Of a DNA stretch of 64,000 nt, positions 1 through 8,688 are shown one piece after another; the first letter of the stretch is position 1; each line of letters starts with the position of its first letter. Under the pieces are notes generated by a model. That model did no database searches. It had not been told where the DNA came from and saw only the letters and a program-made list of their open reading frames with translations. The stretch is from assembly GCF_013623775.1 (NCBI RefSeq), contig NZ_JABFAM010000006.1:248001-312000 (forward strand), read 5' to 3'. This DNA comes from Rufibacter sp. XAAS-G3-1. GTDB taxonomy: Bacteria; Bacteroidota; Bacteroidia; Cytophagales; Hymenobacteraceae. The translations under genes and the position numbers were made by a program.

Positions 1-2
1 AG

Positions 3-272
3 AAAACAAACGGCAGGTTTGAGCAAATCAGATTTCAAGGAAATCCAATTAACTATAATGGGCGTTTCCCACGCGTTTCTACCATAGAAAGGGAAGAACC
101 GTTGGAAGGCGATATCCGGTACAGCATCAATATTTTTGAGGAAACCAGAAACCCCAATGCGCTTCTAAGACGCGGCGATACCATACGGTTTGATGTGCAA
201 ATAATGGATCGTTCAGGCAATAAAAGTCCGGTAGTGACTACCTCAGAAGTGATCTTGTTCTCCCAACAGTAA
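3..272 (+). CDS. C-terminal fragment of an unknown protein (cut by window edge)
   Basis: An open frame runs in from the left edge and ends at a TAA at 270-272, giving the last 89 residues of a protein whose start lies outside the window. The visible part is polar, with alternating charged and beta-prone stretches such as RYSINIFEE and DTIRFDVQIMDRSGN, and ends SEVILFSQQ. This pattern would fit an extracellular or periplasmic beta-rich protein, but I do not recognise a family. It converges on the E1 gene across a long palindrome. I am sure of the frame because it is uninterrupted and ends just before the palindrome; the function is unknown. Confidence 0.6.
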   Translation, partial: KTNGRFEQIRFQGNPINYNGRFPRVSTIEREEPLEGDIRYSINIFEETRNPNALLRRGDTIRFDVQIMDRSGNKSPVVTTSEVILFSQQ

Positions 273-292
273 TTTACAATTTCCTTTACTTC

Positions 293-348
293 AATCTCAA
301 AAGCCAACGGCCTGCTTTCATGAAAGCAGGCCGTTGGCTTTTGAGATT
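293..348. terminator. Perfect 28-bp-arm palindrome, bidirectional terminator
   Basis: The two 28-base arms meet at 320/321 with no mismatch, and runs of A and T flank the outer ends. It sits in the 85-bp gap between two convergent genes (the edge fragment and the E1 gene) and can serve both as a rho-independent terminator. The inner part (GCCTGCTTTC/GAAAGCAGGC) resembles the core of the dispersed hairpin family A. Confidence 0.75.
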
Positions 349-357
349 TTTCACTGG

Positions 358-2769
358 CTAGTAAAGCGCAGGGAAACTCTCCGGGTCTGCCTCGTGCATT
401 ATGGCGTACACTCTTTCAAAGACATCCTCGGCGCTTGGCTTAGAGAAGTAGTCTCCGTCTGTTGAGTACGAGGGGCGGTGATCCTGGGCCGAAAGCGTAG
501 CCGGCTTGGAATCCAGCCAACGCCAGGCCTCCTGCTCATCAATCACTTTCTGCAGCATATACCCGGTGGCCCCGCCCGAAACGTCTTCATCCGTAATCAA
601 CACCCGATTGGTTTTCCGGATAGAATCAGTAATCAAATGCTCTAGGTCAAAGGGCAAAAGGGTTTGTACGTCAATCACTTCCGCGGAAATGCCTACGGTC
701 TGCAATTGCCCGGCGGCGTCCATGACCACTTTGCACATAGAACCGTAGGTGACAATCGTGATATCAGTACCGGTTCTCAAAACCTCGGGCATTCCCAACG
801 GAACGGTGAATTCGCCAATGTTGGCCGGGATGCGCTCTTTTAAACGGTATCCGTTCAGAGGCTCCACTACTAAAGCCGGTTCATCAGACTTCAACAACAG
901 ATTGTAGAACCCAGCGGCTTGCGTCATGTTACGGGGCACCAACACGTGCATACCGCGCAAACTGTTCACAATCATACCCATGGGGGAGCCTGAGTGCCAA
1001 ACGCCTTCCAGACGGTGCCCGCGCGTCCGGACAATCAGCGGTGCTTTCTGCCCGCCTTTGGTGCGGTACTGCAAGCTGGCCACGTCATCGCTCAGAATCT
1101 GGATGGCATACAGTAAATAATCCAGGTACTGGATCTCGGTAATGGGACGGAGACCTCTTAAGGCAGCCCCTATGCCCTGACCAACAATGGTACACTCCCT
1201 GATGCCGGTATCGGTGACGCGCAACTCGCCGTATTTATCCTGCAAACCGGCAAACGCCTGGTTCACGTCGCCAATCTTTCCTACGTCTTCGCCAATGGCG
1301 AATAAACGGGGCTCCCGGGCCAGTGCGGCATCAAAACAAGCCTGTAGCACTTCGCGGCCATCTACCAAGGGGCTGTTCTCTGTGTATTCGGGCTTTATTT
1401 CTTCCACCAGCAAAGCAGATTCCTCTGACTGGCTGTAGAGGTACGAGTTGTAGCGCTCGGCATTTTCGCCCTGTACGGTTTCCAGCCATTTCACCAAATC
1501 GCGTTTGGCCGCGCTTCTTTCCTTCCGGACGTAGCGCAAGACTCTTCTGGCCGCCCTGATGGCATCTGACCGAAGCGGGTTGATCACTTTGCTCAGTTCC
1601 TCTCTGATGGAAGCGATCTCTGAGACATTTTGCCCGCTGCTGCTTACCAGTTGGTCTAGCAGGTGCAGGCATTGTTTATGGTCTACCTGTATGGCGTTGT
1701 TGAAGGAAGTCCAGGCATTGGCCCGGGCAAGGCGTACGGCTTCTTTCGCTTCGGCCTCAATCTGGTTCAGTTCAGCGTGCTGGGCGTAACCGTTGGTGAT
1801 CAACCAATTGCGCATCTGCTTGATGCAGTCATACTCTTCTTCCCAGGCTAACCGCTCTTTTGATTTGTAGCGCTCATGCGAGCCAGAGGTGGAATGGCCC
1901 TGCGGCTGGGTTACTTCCTCTACGTGAATCAATACGGGTACGTGCTGCTCACGGCAGATTTGGGTTGCCTGGTGGTAGACCTCACAAAGACCCGCGTAAT
2001 CCCACCCTTTCACTTTGAAGATTTCGTAGCCCTGTTCGCCCGGAGCTTCGCGCTGGAAGCCGGCCAGAATCTCAGAGATGCTGCTTTTGGTGGTTTGGTA
2101 ATGCGCGGGCACAGAAATGCCGTAGCCATCGTCCCACACTGAAACCAACATGGGCACTTGTAAAACCCCGGCGGCATTGATGGCTTCAAAGAAAACCCCT
2201 TCTGAGGTAGAGGCGTTGCCAATGGTACCGAAGGCGATTTCATCTCCGTTGTGGGAGAAGTCTGTGAATTGGTGCAGTTCTGGGTTCTGTCTGTATAATT
2301 TAGAGGCGTAGGCCAGCCCTAACAGGCGGGGCATCTGGGCACCGGTGGGCGAAATATCTGCGGAAGAGTTCTTGGCGGAGGTCTGTGGCTTCCATTTGCC
2401 CTCTTCATCCAGTAAACGCGTCCCAAAGTGACCGGTCATGCTACGGCCTGCGGTAGACGGTTCCTGCTCCACGTCTGTGTGGGCGTAGAGTTGCGCGAAG
2501 AACTGCTGTATGGTCAATTCGCCAATGGCGAACATGAACGTCTGGTCTCTATAGTATCCTGAACGGAAATCGCCGGGGCGGAAGAACCGCGCCATTGCCA
2601 ATTGCGCCACTTCCTTGCCGTCACCAAAAATCCCGAACTTGGCTTTACCCATGAACACTTCCTTGCGGCCGGTTAAACTGGCCTGCCGACTCTCGCACGC
2701 AATGCGATAGTCCTGCAACATCTCTTCTTTGGTAAGGGAAAGCTGATTAATCCGTTCAACGGTTTGCAT
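358..2769 (-). CDS. Fused 2-oxoacid dehydrogenase E1, alpha and beta subunits
   Basis: This is an 803-residue single-chain thiamine-diphosphate E1 of a 2-oxoacid dehydrogenase complex, which decarboxylates branched-chain 2-oxoacids or pyruvate and passes the acyl group to the E2 lipoyl domain. The alpha half is about residues 15-340 and the beta half about 470-800, starting near VDGREVLQACFDAAL. The TPP/magnesium motif, usually GDG...NN, reads GNASTSEG (184-191) followed by DDGYGIS (213-219). I believe this is normal for the fused Bacteroidota branch, where the substrate is often annotated as 2-oxoisovalerate. ATG start at 2769. No E2 or E3 gene is adjacent. Family confidence is high; substrate is not settled. 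Confidence 0.92.
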   Translation of the reverse strand: MQTVERINQLSLTKEEMLQDYRIACESRQASLTGRKEVFMGKAKFGIFGDGKEVAQLAMARFFRPGDFRSGYYRDQTFMFAIGELTIQQFFAQLYAHTDVEQEPSTAGRSMTGHFGTRLLDEEGKWKPQTSAKNSSADISPTGAQMPRLLGLAYASKLYRQNPELHQFTDFSHNGDEIAFGTIGNASTSEGVFFEAINAAGVLQVPMLVSVWDDGYGISVPAHYQTTKSSISEILAGFQREAPGEQGYEIFKVKGWDYAGLCEVYHQATQICREQHVPVLIHVEEVTQPQGHSTSGSHERYKSKERLAWEEEYDCIKQMRNWLITNGYAQHAELNQIEAEAKEAVRLARANAWTSFNNAIQVDHKQCLHLLDQLVSSSGQNVSEIASIREELSKVINPLRSDAIRAARRVLRYVRKERSAAKRDLVKWLETVQGENAERYNSYLYSQSEESALLVEEIKPEYTENSPLVDGREVLQACFDAALAREPRLFAIGEDVGKIGDVNQAFAGLQDKYGELRVTDTGIRECTIVGQGIGAALRGLRPITEIQYLDYLLYAIQILSDDVASLQYRTKGGQKAPLIVRTRGHRLEGVWHSGSPMGMIVNSLRGMHVLVPRNMTQAAGFYNLLLKSDEPALVVEPLNGYRLKERIPANIGEFTVPLGMPEVLRTGTDITIVTYGSMCKVVMDAAGQLQTVGISAEVIDVQTLLPFDLEHLITDSIRKTNRVLITDEDVSGGATGYMLQKVIDEQEAWRWLDSKPATLSAQDHRPSYSTDGDYFSKPSAEDVFERVYAIMHEADPESFPALY

Positions 2770-2899
2770 GCGTTTTCTTATAAGGTTCTATAAGGATTTT
2801 TAAAGCCAAAACTACGTAGATTTTACCCCATTTTCAAATGGTTTGTCTTGCCCCCTGTTAATCAAGTGATTTAGTGTAGCGTAAAGAACTTATTTTTCT

Positions 2900-2907
2900 T
2901 ATTTTTG
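2900..2907 (+). promoter_or_regulatory. TAnnTTTG-type -7 element upstream of the DUF1573 gene
   Basis: TATTTTTG matches the Bacteroidota -7 consensus and lies about 49 bp before the ATG at 2956. No convincing -33 box was found, so this is a candidate only. Confidence 0.4.
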
Positions 2908-2955
2908 TTAACCCACTAACCGGGCTTTCTAACCGAAGCAAATCTTTAAAAAATT

Positions 2956-3750
2956 ATGAAAAAAGTCTATCTTTTCCTTTCCCTTGTCCTAGTAGTGCTT
3001 ACCCAAGGGATGGTTTCAGCACAAGGCGTGCTGACCTTTGAAAAAGACCTGCATGATTTTGGCAATGTGACCGAAGGGGTGCAAGCCATTTACGAGTTTA
3101 AATTCAAAAACACGGGAAACCAGCCGGTAGTTATCTCGCACGTGCAGGCCTCTTGCGGTTGCACTACCCCAGAGTGGCCCAAAGAAGCGATTTTACCCGG
3201 TAAAACCGGCGTGGTAAAAGCAGGTTATAACAGCGCGGGCCGTCCGGGTGCCTTCAACAAAACCTTGACTGTTACGTCTAACGGCAACCCAGAAACGCAG
3301 TCTTTGTTTATCAAAGGTACCGTTACGCCAAAAGCTGCCACTCCGGCTCCCTCTTCTACCGCCTCTGCCCAAGAAGTAGCCAAGTCGCCTAAAATTGAGG
3401 TAGCCAGCACCACCTATGATTTCGGCAAACTAGAGAAAGGCCAGAAAGCCACCGCTAAATTCACGCTTAAGAACACCGGTAAATCTGATTTGAACATCAC
3501 CGGTTTACAGACTGCCTGCAACTGCGTAGCGTTCAAGATGAACCCTTCGGTAGTAAAAGCAGGACAATCTGCAAAATTGGAACTTACCTACAGCCCACAG
3601 GTGTTACAGGATAGAATTGAGGCGGTAACACTGCTTTCCAACGACATCACAGGCTTTGCTCCTACCCTTACCCTTAAGGCCAAAGTAGTAGAAAGCCTCG
3701 CAAAACAAAGTTCAGTTAAGGTAAACAAGGCGTCAGTGCCTTTTAAATAG
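2956..3750 (+). CDS. Secreted protein with two DUF1573 domains
   Basis: The 264-residue product begins with a clear signal peptide (MKKVYLFLSLVLVVL, cleavage near VSAQG) and contains two copies of the DUF1573 immunoglobulin-like fold. The first is about residues 25-110 and carries SCGCTTPEWP; the second is about 135-245 and carries ACNCVAF. An Ala/Pro/Ser-rich linker joins them. Each copy keeps the paired cysteines and the YDFG/HDFG opening typical of the family. DUF1573 proteins are abundant periplasmic or surface proteins in Bacteroidota with no assigned reaction. It is monocistronic, divergent from the E1 gene, and has its own likely promoter. Confidence 0.88.
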   Translation: MKKVYLFLSLVLVVLTQGMVSAQGVLTFEKDLHDFGNVTEGVQAIYEFKFKNTGNQPVVISHVQASCGCTTPEWPKEAILPGKTGVVKAGYNSAGRPGAFNKTLTVTSNGNPETQSLFIKGTVTPKAATPAPSSTASAQEVAKSPKIEVASTTYDFGKLEKGQKATAKFTLKNTGKSDLNITGLQTACNCVAFKMNPSVVKAGQSAKLELTYSPQVLQDRIEAVTLLSNDITGFAPTLTLKAKVVESLAKQSSVKVNKASVPFK

Positions 3751-3923
3751 TTTTTTCATAGTTTTATTTTGTACTAATGGCAGTAACTAAGTTGCTGCCT
3801 TTTTTATGTCTGTACATTTCTGTTTCTGCCGTGTTTTTGCAAAAAGAAGCGAAAAACCAGACGTACCCAAACAAACGTTGATTAATATCTGCTTTAACTT
3901 GCAAATCTCATAGCAGGTTGGTG

Positions 3924-3931
3924 TATATTTG
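3924..3931 (+). promoter_or_regulatory. TATATTTG -7 element of the alanine dehydrogenase gene
   Basis: TATATTTG fits TAnnTTTG and lies about 34 bp upstream of the ald start. A TTG at 3898-3900 sits roughly where a -33 box would be, with slightly long spacing. Confidence 0.5.
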
Positions 3932-3965
3932 AGCACTTTTTCACCAACTACTAAAAAATCAGAAA

Positions 3966-5081
3966 ATGATAATTGGTCTTCCGAAGGAGATAAAAAACAA
4001 CGAAAACCGTGTGGCCCTTACCCCTGGTGGCGTGGCGGAGTTTATTAAAAACGGACACACCGTTTATGTACAGGCTACTGCCGGTGAAGGGAGTGGTTTC
4101 TCAGATGAGCAATACGCCGCCGCCGGAGCAACCCTTCTTCCTACCATTGAGGAAGTGTACGGCATTGCCGAAATGATTGTGAAAGTGAAAGAGCCCATTG
4201 AGCAGGAATATAACCTTATCAAGGAAGGCCAGTTGTTGTTCACCTATTTCCACTTTGCTTCCTACGAGCCGCTTACCCATGCCATGATTGAGCGCAAAGC
4301 TACCTGCCTGGCGTATGAAACCGTTGAGTTGAAAGACCGTTCCCTTCCTTTGCTTGTTCCTATGAGTGAAGTAGCGGGGCGCATGGCTCCGCAGGAAGGC
4401 GCCAAATACCTGGAGAAACCCTTGAAAGGCCGTGGTATTTTATTAGGTGGTGTACCAGGCGTGAAGCCAGCCAATGTATTGGTGCTAGGCGGTGGTATTG
4501 TAGGAACCCAGGCCGCTAAAATCTCTGCCGGTTTTGGGGCTAACGTGACCATCATGGACATCAGCCTGAAGCGTCTGCGCGAACTGGATGACATCATGCC
4601 CGCCAACGTAACCACGGTGATGTCCAACCACTACAACATCAAAGAAGCTATCAAAGACGCAGATTTGATCATTGGCGCGGTTCTTATTCCCGGCGCGAAA
4701 GCCCCTCACCTGATCACCCGTGACATGCTGAAAGACATGCGCCCGGGTACCGTGTTGGTAGACGTAGCCGTAGACCAGGGCGGTTGCATTGAGACCTGCA
4801 AACCCACTACCCACGAGAACCCAACCTTCATCATTGACGACGTGGTGCATTACTGCGTAGCCAACATGCCAGGGGCCGTTCCTTACACTTCTACCCTTGC
4901 CTTGACCAACGCCACCCTTCCGTACGCGATATTACTGGCCAACAAAGGCTGGAAACAAGCCTGCCTAGAGCGCGATGAGCTGAGATTAGGCTTAAACGTG
5001 GTAGACGGCAAGGTAGTGTACCCCGGCGTAGCCGAAGCGTTCAACTTACCATTGACAGACGTAGCCCAAGTATTGGCTTAA
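3966..5081 (+). CDS. ald: Alanine dehydrogenase
   Basis: This 371-residue cytosolic enzyme catalyses NAD-dependent interconversion of L-alanine with pyruvate and ammonia (EC 1.4.1.1). The length is standard. The N-terminal [20 protein letters not shown] is diagnostic, K75 and H96 (in YFHFASY) match the known catalytic positions, and the Rossmann glycine motif GGGIVG is at 175-180. The aspartate in VDVAVDQGG is also kept. The gene is monocistronic with a TAnnTTTG promoter before it and a strong terminator after it. It may feed alanine carbon to the 2-oxoacid dehydrogenase nearby, but there is no operon link. Identification is secure. Confidence 0.96.
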   Translation: MIIGLPKEIKNNENRVALTPGGVAEFIKNGHTVYVQATAGEGSGFSDEQYAAAGATLLPTIEEVYGIAEMIVKVKEPIEQEYNLIKEGQLLFTYFHFASYEPLTHAMIERKATCLAYETVELKDRSLPLLVPMSEVAGRMAPQEGAKYLEKPLKGRGILLGGVPGVKPANVLVLGGGIVGTQAAKISAGFGANVTIMDISLKRLRELDDIMPANVTTVMSNHYNIKEAIKDADLIIGAVLIPGAKAPHLITRDMLKDMRPGTVLVDVAVDQGGCIETCKPTTHENPTFIIDDVVHYCVANMPGAVPYTSTLALTNATLPYAILLANKGWKQACLERDELRLGLNVVDGKVVYPGVAEAFNLPLTDVAQVLA

Positions 5082-5096
5082 TTCTTATTATCTGCC

Positions 5097-5132
5097 AAAA
5101 AGCCCTCTCTTTTAGCCAAGAGAGGGCTTTTT
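5097..5132 (+). terminator. Rho-independent terminator after ald
   Basis: Arms of 14 bases (AAAAAGCCCTCTCT and its complement) enclose an 8-base loop and are followed by TTGTTTTT. It lies 16 bp after the ald stop. Confidence 0.9.
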
Positions 5133-5184
5133 GTTTTTACTTCGATTTCTCAAAAGTAGCTTCAAAACCCCTATTGGGTGGGTA

Positions 5185-5592
5185 ATTGGTGCACCCTTGA
5201 GGGTGATGGTGGAAAGCCAGAACCTACCCCTACCCCTCCCAGGAGGGGAATACGCCTTTGCGGTAGAATACAAGTAAATCCGCGCCATAGTAAGCCTTTA
5301 CTACATTTATTGCTACTGCCATTACTTACTTTCCCCAGTTCCAGTCTTCCCCGAGCGCGCCTCGCTTTTGGCCTTAGATAAACTTGAACTAAGAGCAATA
5401 GACTTTTCAGGCCGAAAGGGCAGTGCGAGAGGGGAAGACGGGGCCTCGCGGCCGTGAGCGCTTAGCGGAAGCTATGCAAAGAGCCGCACCTGCACCCACG
5501 GAACAAACGGACAAGCCAAGGAAACAGCAAAAGGCATGCACCCACCAATACCCACGCAACAAGCAACCAAGGAAGCAGCAAAAGGCATGCAC
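5185..5592 (+). repeat. Dispersed element B, copy 1
   Basis: First of five copies of a long intergenic element. From left to right it holds a CCCCTCC-AGGAGGGG palindrome, a variable spacer, TTTCCCCAGTTCCAG, a long stem pairing 5344-5373 with 5410-5439, a GC-rich stretch (GGCCGTGAGCGC) and an A-rich tail ending in GGCATGCACC. The stem combines GTCTTCCCC with GGGGAAGAC, CTCGC with GCGAG, and TTTTGGCC with GGCCGAAA through one G-U pair. The tail is partly duplicated here (second AAGGCATGCACC at about 5581-5592). Short open frames across it are not protein-like. Confidence 0.85.
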
Positions 5593-5636
5593 CAGCTACT
5601 TTTCAGCAGTTGATCAATAGAAATAAAAGAACAATC

Positions 5637-6104
5637 TCACCCCCCCGTTTTAAGGCTGATTTCCTGAAAAGACGGCAAAACAGGAAGGGGCGTGATCTGG
5701 TTGGTTTCTGCCTGAACATGCCAGCAGTAATGCTCCCGGCCGTTGCTAACCAGTAAATAAGGAGCGGCTATGGTTTGGTTGTAAACCGCCACTTGCCGTA
5801 CAGTGGCTTCCGTGATGGGTACCTGGGGGGCTTTACATTCCACCAGCAGCAAAGGAATCCCTTCTGAGGAATACACCCGTAAATCGGTACGCTTTTGCAG
5901 GGTGTTGTATTTGGTGCCACGCTCCACACTCATCAAGGCCAGCGGATACTGCAAATGCTCGTGCAGCCAGTGGATAAGGTGCTGCCTCACCCATTCCTCG
6001 GGGGTTAAAACTACATATTTGCGGCGCACCTGATCCAGAATAAATGTTTTCCCTTCATAATCCTTAAGTTTGTAGGAATATGCCGGCAATGAAAGCTGAT
6101 CCAT
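5637..6104 (-). CDS. Stand-alone type I restriction HsdR N-terminal-like protein
   Basis: This 155-residue protein resembles the nuclease-fold N-terminal domain of type I restriction HsdR subunits, in the small single-domain version common in Bacteroidota. Visible signs are VRRKYVVLTPEEWVRQHLIHWL at residues 27-48 in pieces, the core DLRVYS...PLLLVECKAP (a PD-(D/E)xK-like D and ExK), and VAVYNQTIAAPYLLVSNG. No methylase, specificity subunit or helicase motor is nearby, so it is probably not part of a restriction system; its role is unknown. It is monocistronic, convergent with ald across repeat element B1 and divergent from AMP nucleosidase. Confidence 0.8.
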   Translation of the reverse strand: MDQLSLPAYSYKLKDYEGKTFILDQVRRKYVVLTPEEWVRQHLIHWLHEHLQYPLALMSVERGTKYNTLQKRTDLRVYSSEGIPLLLVECKAPQVPITEATVRQVAVYNQTIAAPYLLVSNGREHYCWHVQAETNQITPLPVLPSFQEISLKTGG

Positions 6105-6179
6105 GCGCCAAAAGTACTAAGTTGGAAGCAGAGCAGTTGTTTTTAAGCCGTTTTTCTCAAAATCGAACCAAAAGAAACT

Positions 6180-6950
6180 ATGAAGACAAAACAGGAGATT
6201 GTGGAGAACTGGCTTCCCCGGTACACGGGTAGGCCCCTCAATGAATTTGGCGAATACATCTTACTGACCAATTTCCTTAACTACGTGGTGATGTTCGCCA
6301 ACCAGTTTGAGGTGGAGATCAAAGGCTCTGACAAACCCATGCAGACCGCCACGGCCCATAACATCACCATCATCAACTTCGGGATGGGAAGTGCCATGGC
6401 GGCAACCGTGATGGATCTCCTCTCGGCGGTGAAACCGAAGGCGGCCCTGTTCCTGGGTAAATGCGGAGGCTTGAAGAAGTCGAAGTTGGGAGATTTGATC
6501 CTTCCTATCGCGGCCATTAGGGGCGAAGGAACGTCTGATGATTACCTGCCACCAGAGATTCCTGCTCTTCCCTCCTTCCGCTTACAGCGCGCCGTTTCGT
6601 CCATGATCAAAAAGCATGAGATGGACTACTGGACTGGTACCGTGTACACCACCAACCGCCGCGTGTGGGAGCATGACGAGGAGTTCAAAGAATACCTGCG
6701 CTCTATTCGCGCCCTGGGCGTGGACATGGAAACCGCCACTATCTTTGTGGTAGGCTTTATGAACGATATTCCGCACGGGGCTTTGTTGCTGGTCTCTGAC
6801 AACCCCATGACTCCGGACGGTGTGAAAACCGCCGAAAGCGATCTGCGCATTACCAGTGACTTTGTAACCAAACACCTCCAGATTGGAATTGATTCTTTAA
6901 TGGAACTCCGTGACTCCGGAGAATCTGTAAAACACCTGCGCTATGAATAG
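6180..6950 (+). CDS. amn: AMP nucleosidase
   Basis: A 256-residue phosphorylase-superfamily enzyme predicted to hydrolyse the N-glycosidic bond of AMP to give adenine and ribose 5-phosphate in the cytosol. The short Bacteroidota form lacks the extra N-terminal domain of the longer E. coli Amn. Visible family features are FGMGSAMAATVMDLLSAV (about residues 64-81), FLGKCGGLKKSKLGDLILP, and GVDMETATIF near residue 180, the purine/ribose-binding methionine-glutamate segment. The ATG overlaps nothing upstream. Its stop overlaps the next gene by 8 bp, so the two are co-transcribed and probably translationally coupled. Confidence 0.9.
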   Translation: MKTKQEIVENWLPRYTGRPLNEFGEYILLTNFLNYVVMFANQFEVEIKGSDKPMQTATAHNITIINFGMGSAMAATVMDLLSAVKPKAALFLGKCGGLKKSKLGDLILPIAAIRGEGTSDDYLPPEIPALPSFRLQRAVSSMIKKHEMDYWTGTVYTTNRRVWEHDEEFKEYLRSIRALGVDMETATIFVVGFMNDIPHGALLLVSDNPMTPDGVKTAESDLRITSDFVTKHLQIGIDSLMELRDSGESVKHLRYE

Positions 6951-8595
6951 AAAATGGAATTTAGCGGGCTTGGCTGCCTTGCTGGGGCTTTCCCTCTTTT
7001 CAGCCTGTACCCAAGGCGAAAAGGCCGATCTGCTGGTGTACAACGCCACCGTGTACACCGTCAACCCCAGCTTTGACAAGGCGCAGGCCTTTGCCGTGAG
7101 AGAAGGCAAGATTCTGGAAGTGGGCACGTCAGAGACGTTGCGCCAGAAGTACAAGGCCACCCAAGAAGTAGACGCGCAGGGCAAACCCGTGTACCCGGGC
7201 CTGATTGACGCACACGCGCACTTCCTGGGGTACGCCATGAACCAGCGCGAGGCCGATTTGGTAGGCGCCACCTCCTTCACGGAAGTGGTACAGCGTCTGC
7301 AGGCCCACCGCCAGGCGTACCCGCAGGCGGCCTGGCTTACCGGCCGGGGCTGGGATCAGAACGACTGGCCAGGAAAGCAATTCCCCTCCAAAGACACCCT
7401 GGACGCGCTTTTCCCCAACGTACCCGTGATCATTGAGCGCATAGACGGCCACGCCTCCCTGGCAAACCAGAAGGCGCTGGATTTGGCGGGCGTCACGCCG
7501 CAAACCACCGTTGTTGGGGGCAAAGTGGAAGTGAAAAACGGGAAACTCACGGGTTTGCTCGTAGACAAAGCCGCGAACCAGGTGGTGGCGCAAATCCCCT
7601 CTCCCTCGGTAACGGAGCTAACCCAAATGCTGAAGAAAGCCGAGCAGAACCTGTTTGCCGTTGGCCTTACCTCGGTGGTAGACGCCGGTTTGAGCAAAGG
7701 CTCGGTAGACCTGCTGGACTCCCTTCAGAAGAAAGAGGAACTGCGCATCAGGGTTTACGCCATGCTGAGCCCATCTCCTGAAAACAAAAGCCACTACTTC
7801 AAGAACGGCCCCTACACCACCAACCGGCTCACCGTCCGGTCTTTCAAAGTTTACGGCGACGGAGCACTGGGCTCCAGGGGGGCCTGCCTCATTCACCCGT
7901 ACTCAGACCGGCCCCATGAAACCGGGTTTCTGCTGGAAACGGTGCAGGAGTACAAAGACCTGGCGGCTGAGATCTACCAGCACAATTTCCAGATGAACAC
8001 CCACGCCATCGGGGATTCTGCCAACCGGCTCATTCTGCAGATTTACGGCGACAACCTGAAAGGCAAGAACGACCGCCGCTGGCGCATTGAACACGCGCAG
8101 GTGGTGCATCCCGCCGATGTTCCGCTGTTTGGCAAGTACAGCATTCTGCCGTCGGTGCAGCCCACGCACGCCACCTCAGACATGTACTGGGCCGGTGAAC
8201 GCCTGGGGTTAGACCGCGTGAAACATGCCTATGCGTTTAAAGCCTTGTTACAGCAAAACAACATGATTCCGTTGGGTTCTGATTTTCCGGTGGAGCATAT
8301 CAATCCGCTGTTTGGCTTTCACTCGGCTATTGCGAGGCAAGACGCTAAAAATTACCCCGAAGGTGGTTTCCAGATGGAGAATGCCTTGACCCGCGAAGAA
8401 GCCTTGAAAGGCACTACCATTTGGGCTGCATACGCCAACTTTGAGGAAAAACAGAAAGGCAGTATTGAACCCGGCAAAGTAGCGGATTTCGTGATCTTGG
8501 ATCAAGACATCATGACCATTCAGCCGGAAGCCATCAGAGACGTGAAAGTGATCAGCACCTTTTTGAACGGAGAGAAAGTGTACAGCAGAAAATAG
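6943..8595 (+). CDS. YtcJ-like amidohydrolase lipoprotein
   Basis: This is a 550-residue metal-dependent amidohydrolase (Amidohydro_3/YtcJ group). The N-terminus NRKWNLAGLAALLGLSLFSAC is a lipoprotein signal with the lipidated cysteine near residue 22, so the enzyme is probably anchored in the envelope. The catalytic fold shows YPGLIDAHAHFLGYA (metal ligands HxH), RIDGHAS, HAIGD and GSDFPVE, and the closing strand EPGKVADFVILDQD. The substrate in this group is rarely known; hydrolysis of a cyclic amide or similar bond is assumed. It overlaps amn by 8 bp, an odd pairing of a cytosolic and an exported enzyme. Confidence 0.88.
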   Translation: MNRKWNLAGLAALLGLSLFSACTQGEKADLLVYNATVYTVNPSFDKAQAFAVREGKILEVGTSETLRQKYKATQEVDAQGKPVYPGLIDAHAHFLGYAMNQREADLVGATSFTEVVQRLQAHRQAYPQAAWLTGRGWDQNDWPGKQFPSKDTLDALFPNVPVIIERIDGHASLANQKALDLAGVTPQTTVVGGKVEVKNGKLTGLLVDKAANQVVAQIPSPSVTELTQMLKKAEQNLFAVGLTSVVDAGLSKGSVDLLDSLQKKEELRIRVYAMLSPSPENKSHYFKNGPYTTNRLTVRSFKVYGDGALGSRGACLIHPYSDRPHETGFLLETVQEYKDLAAEIYQHNFQMNTHAIGDSANRLILQIYGDNLKGKNDRRWRIEHAQVVHPADVPLFGKYSILPSVQPTHATSDMYWAGERLGLDRVKHAYAFKALLQQNNMIPLGSDFPVEHINPLFGFHSAIARQDAKNYPEGGFQMENALTREEALKGTTIWAAYANFEEKQKGSIEPGKVADFVILDQDIMTIQPEAIRDVKVISTFLNGEKVYSRK

Positions 8596-8618
8596 CCATT
8601 TACCGCCTCTTTTTCTAA

Positions 8619-8682
8619 AAACGCCTCAGAAACGAAGAAGGGCATTCTGTTATGGATGCCCTTCTTCGTTTCTGAGGCGTTT
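8619..8682. terminator. Bidirectional terminator, 27-bp arms
   Basis: Perfect inverted repeat 8619-8645 / 8656-8682 around a 10-base loop, between the convergent amidohydrolase and MFS genes. Both are short of signals elsewhere, so it likely serves both. Confidence 0.85.
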
Positions 8683-8688
8683 AAGGTT

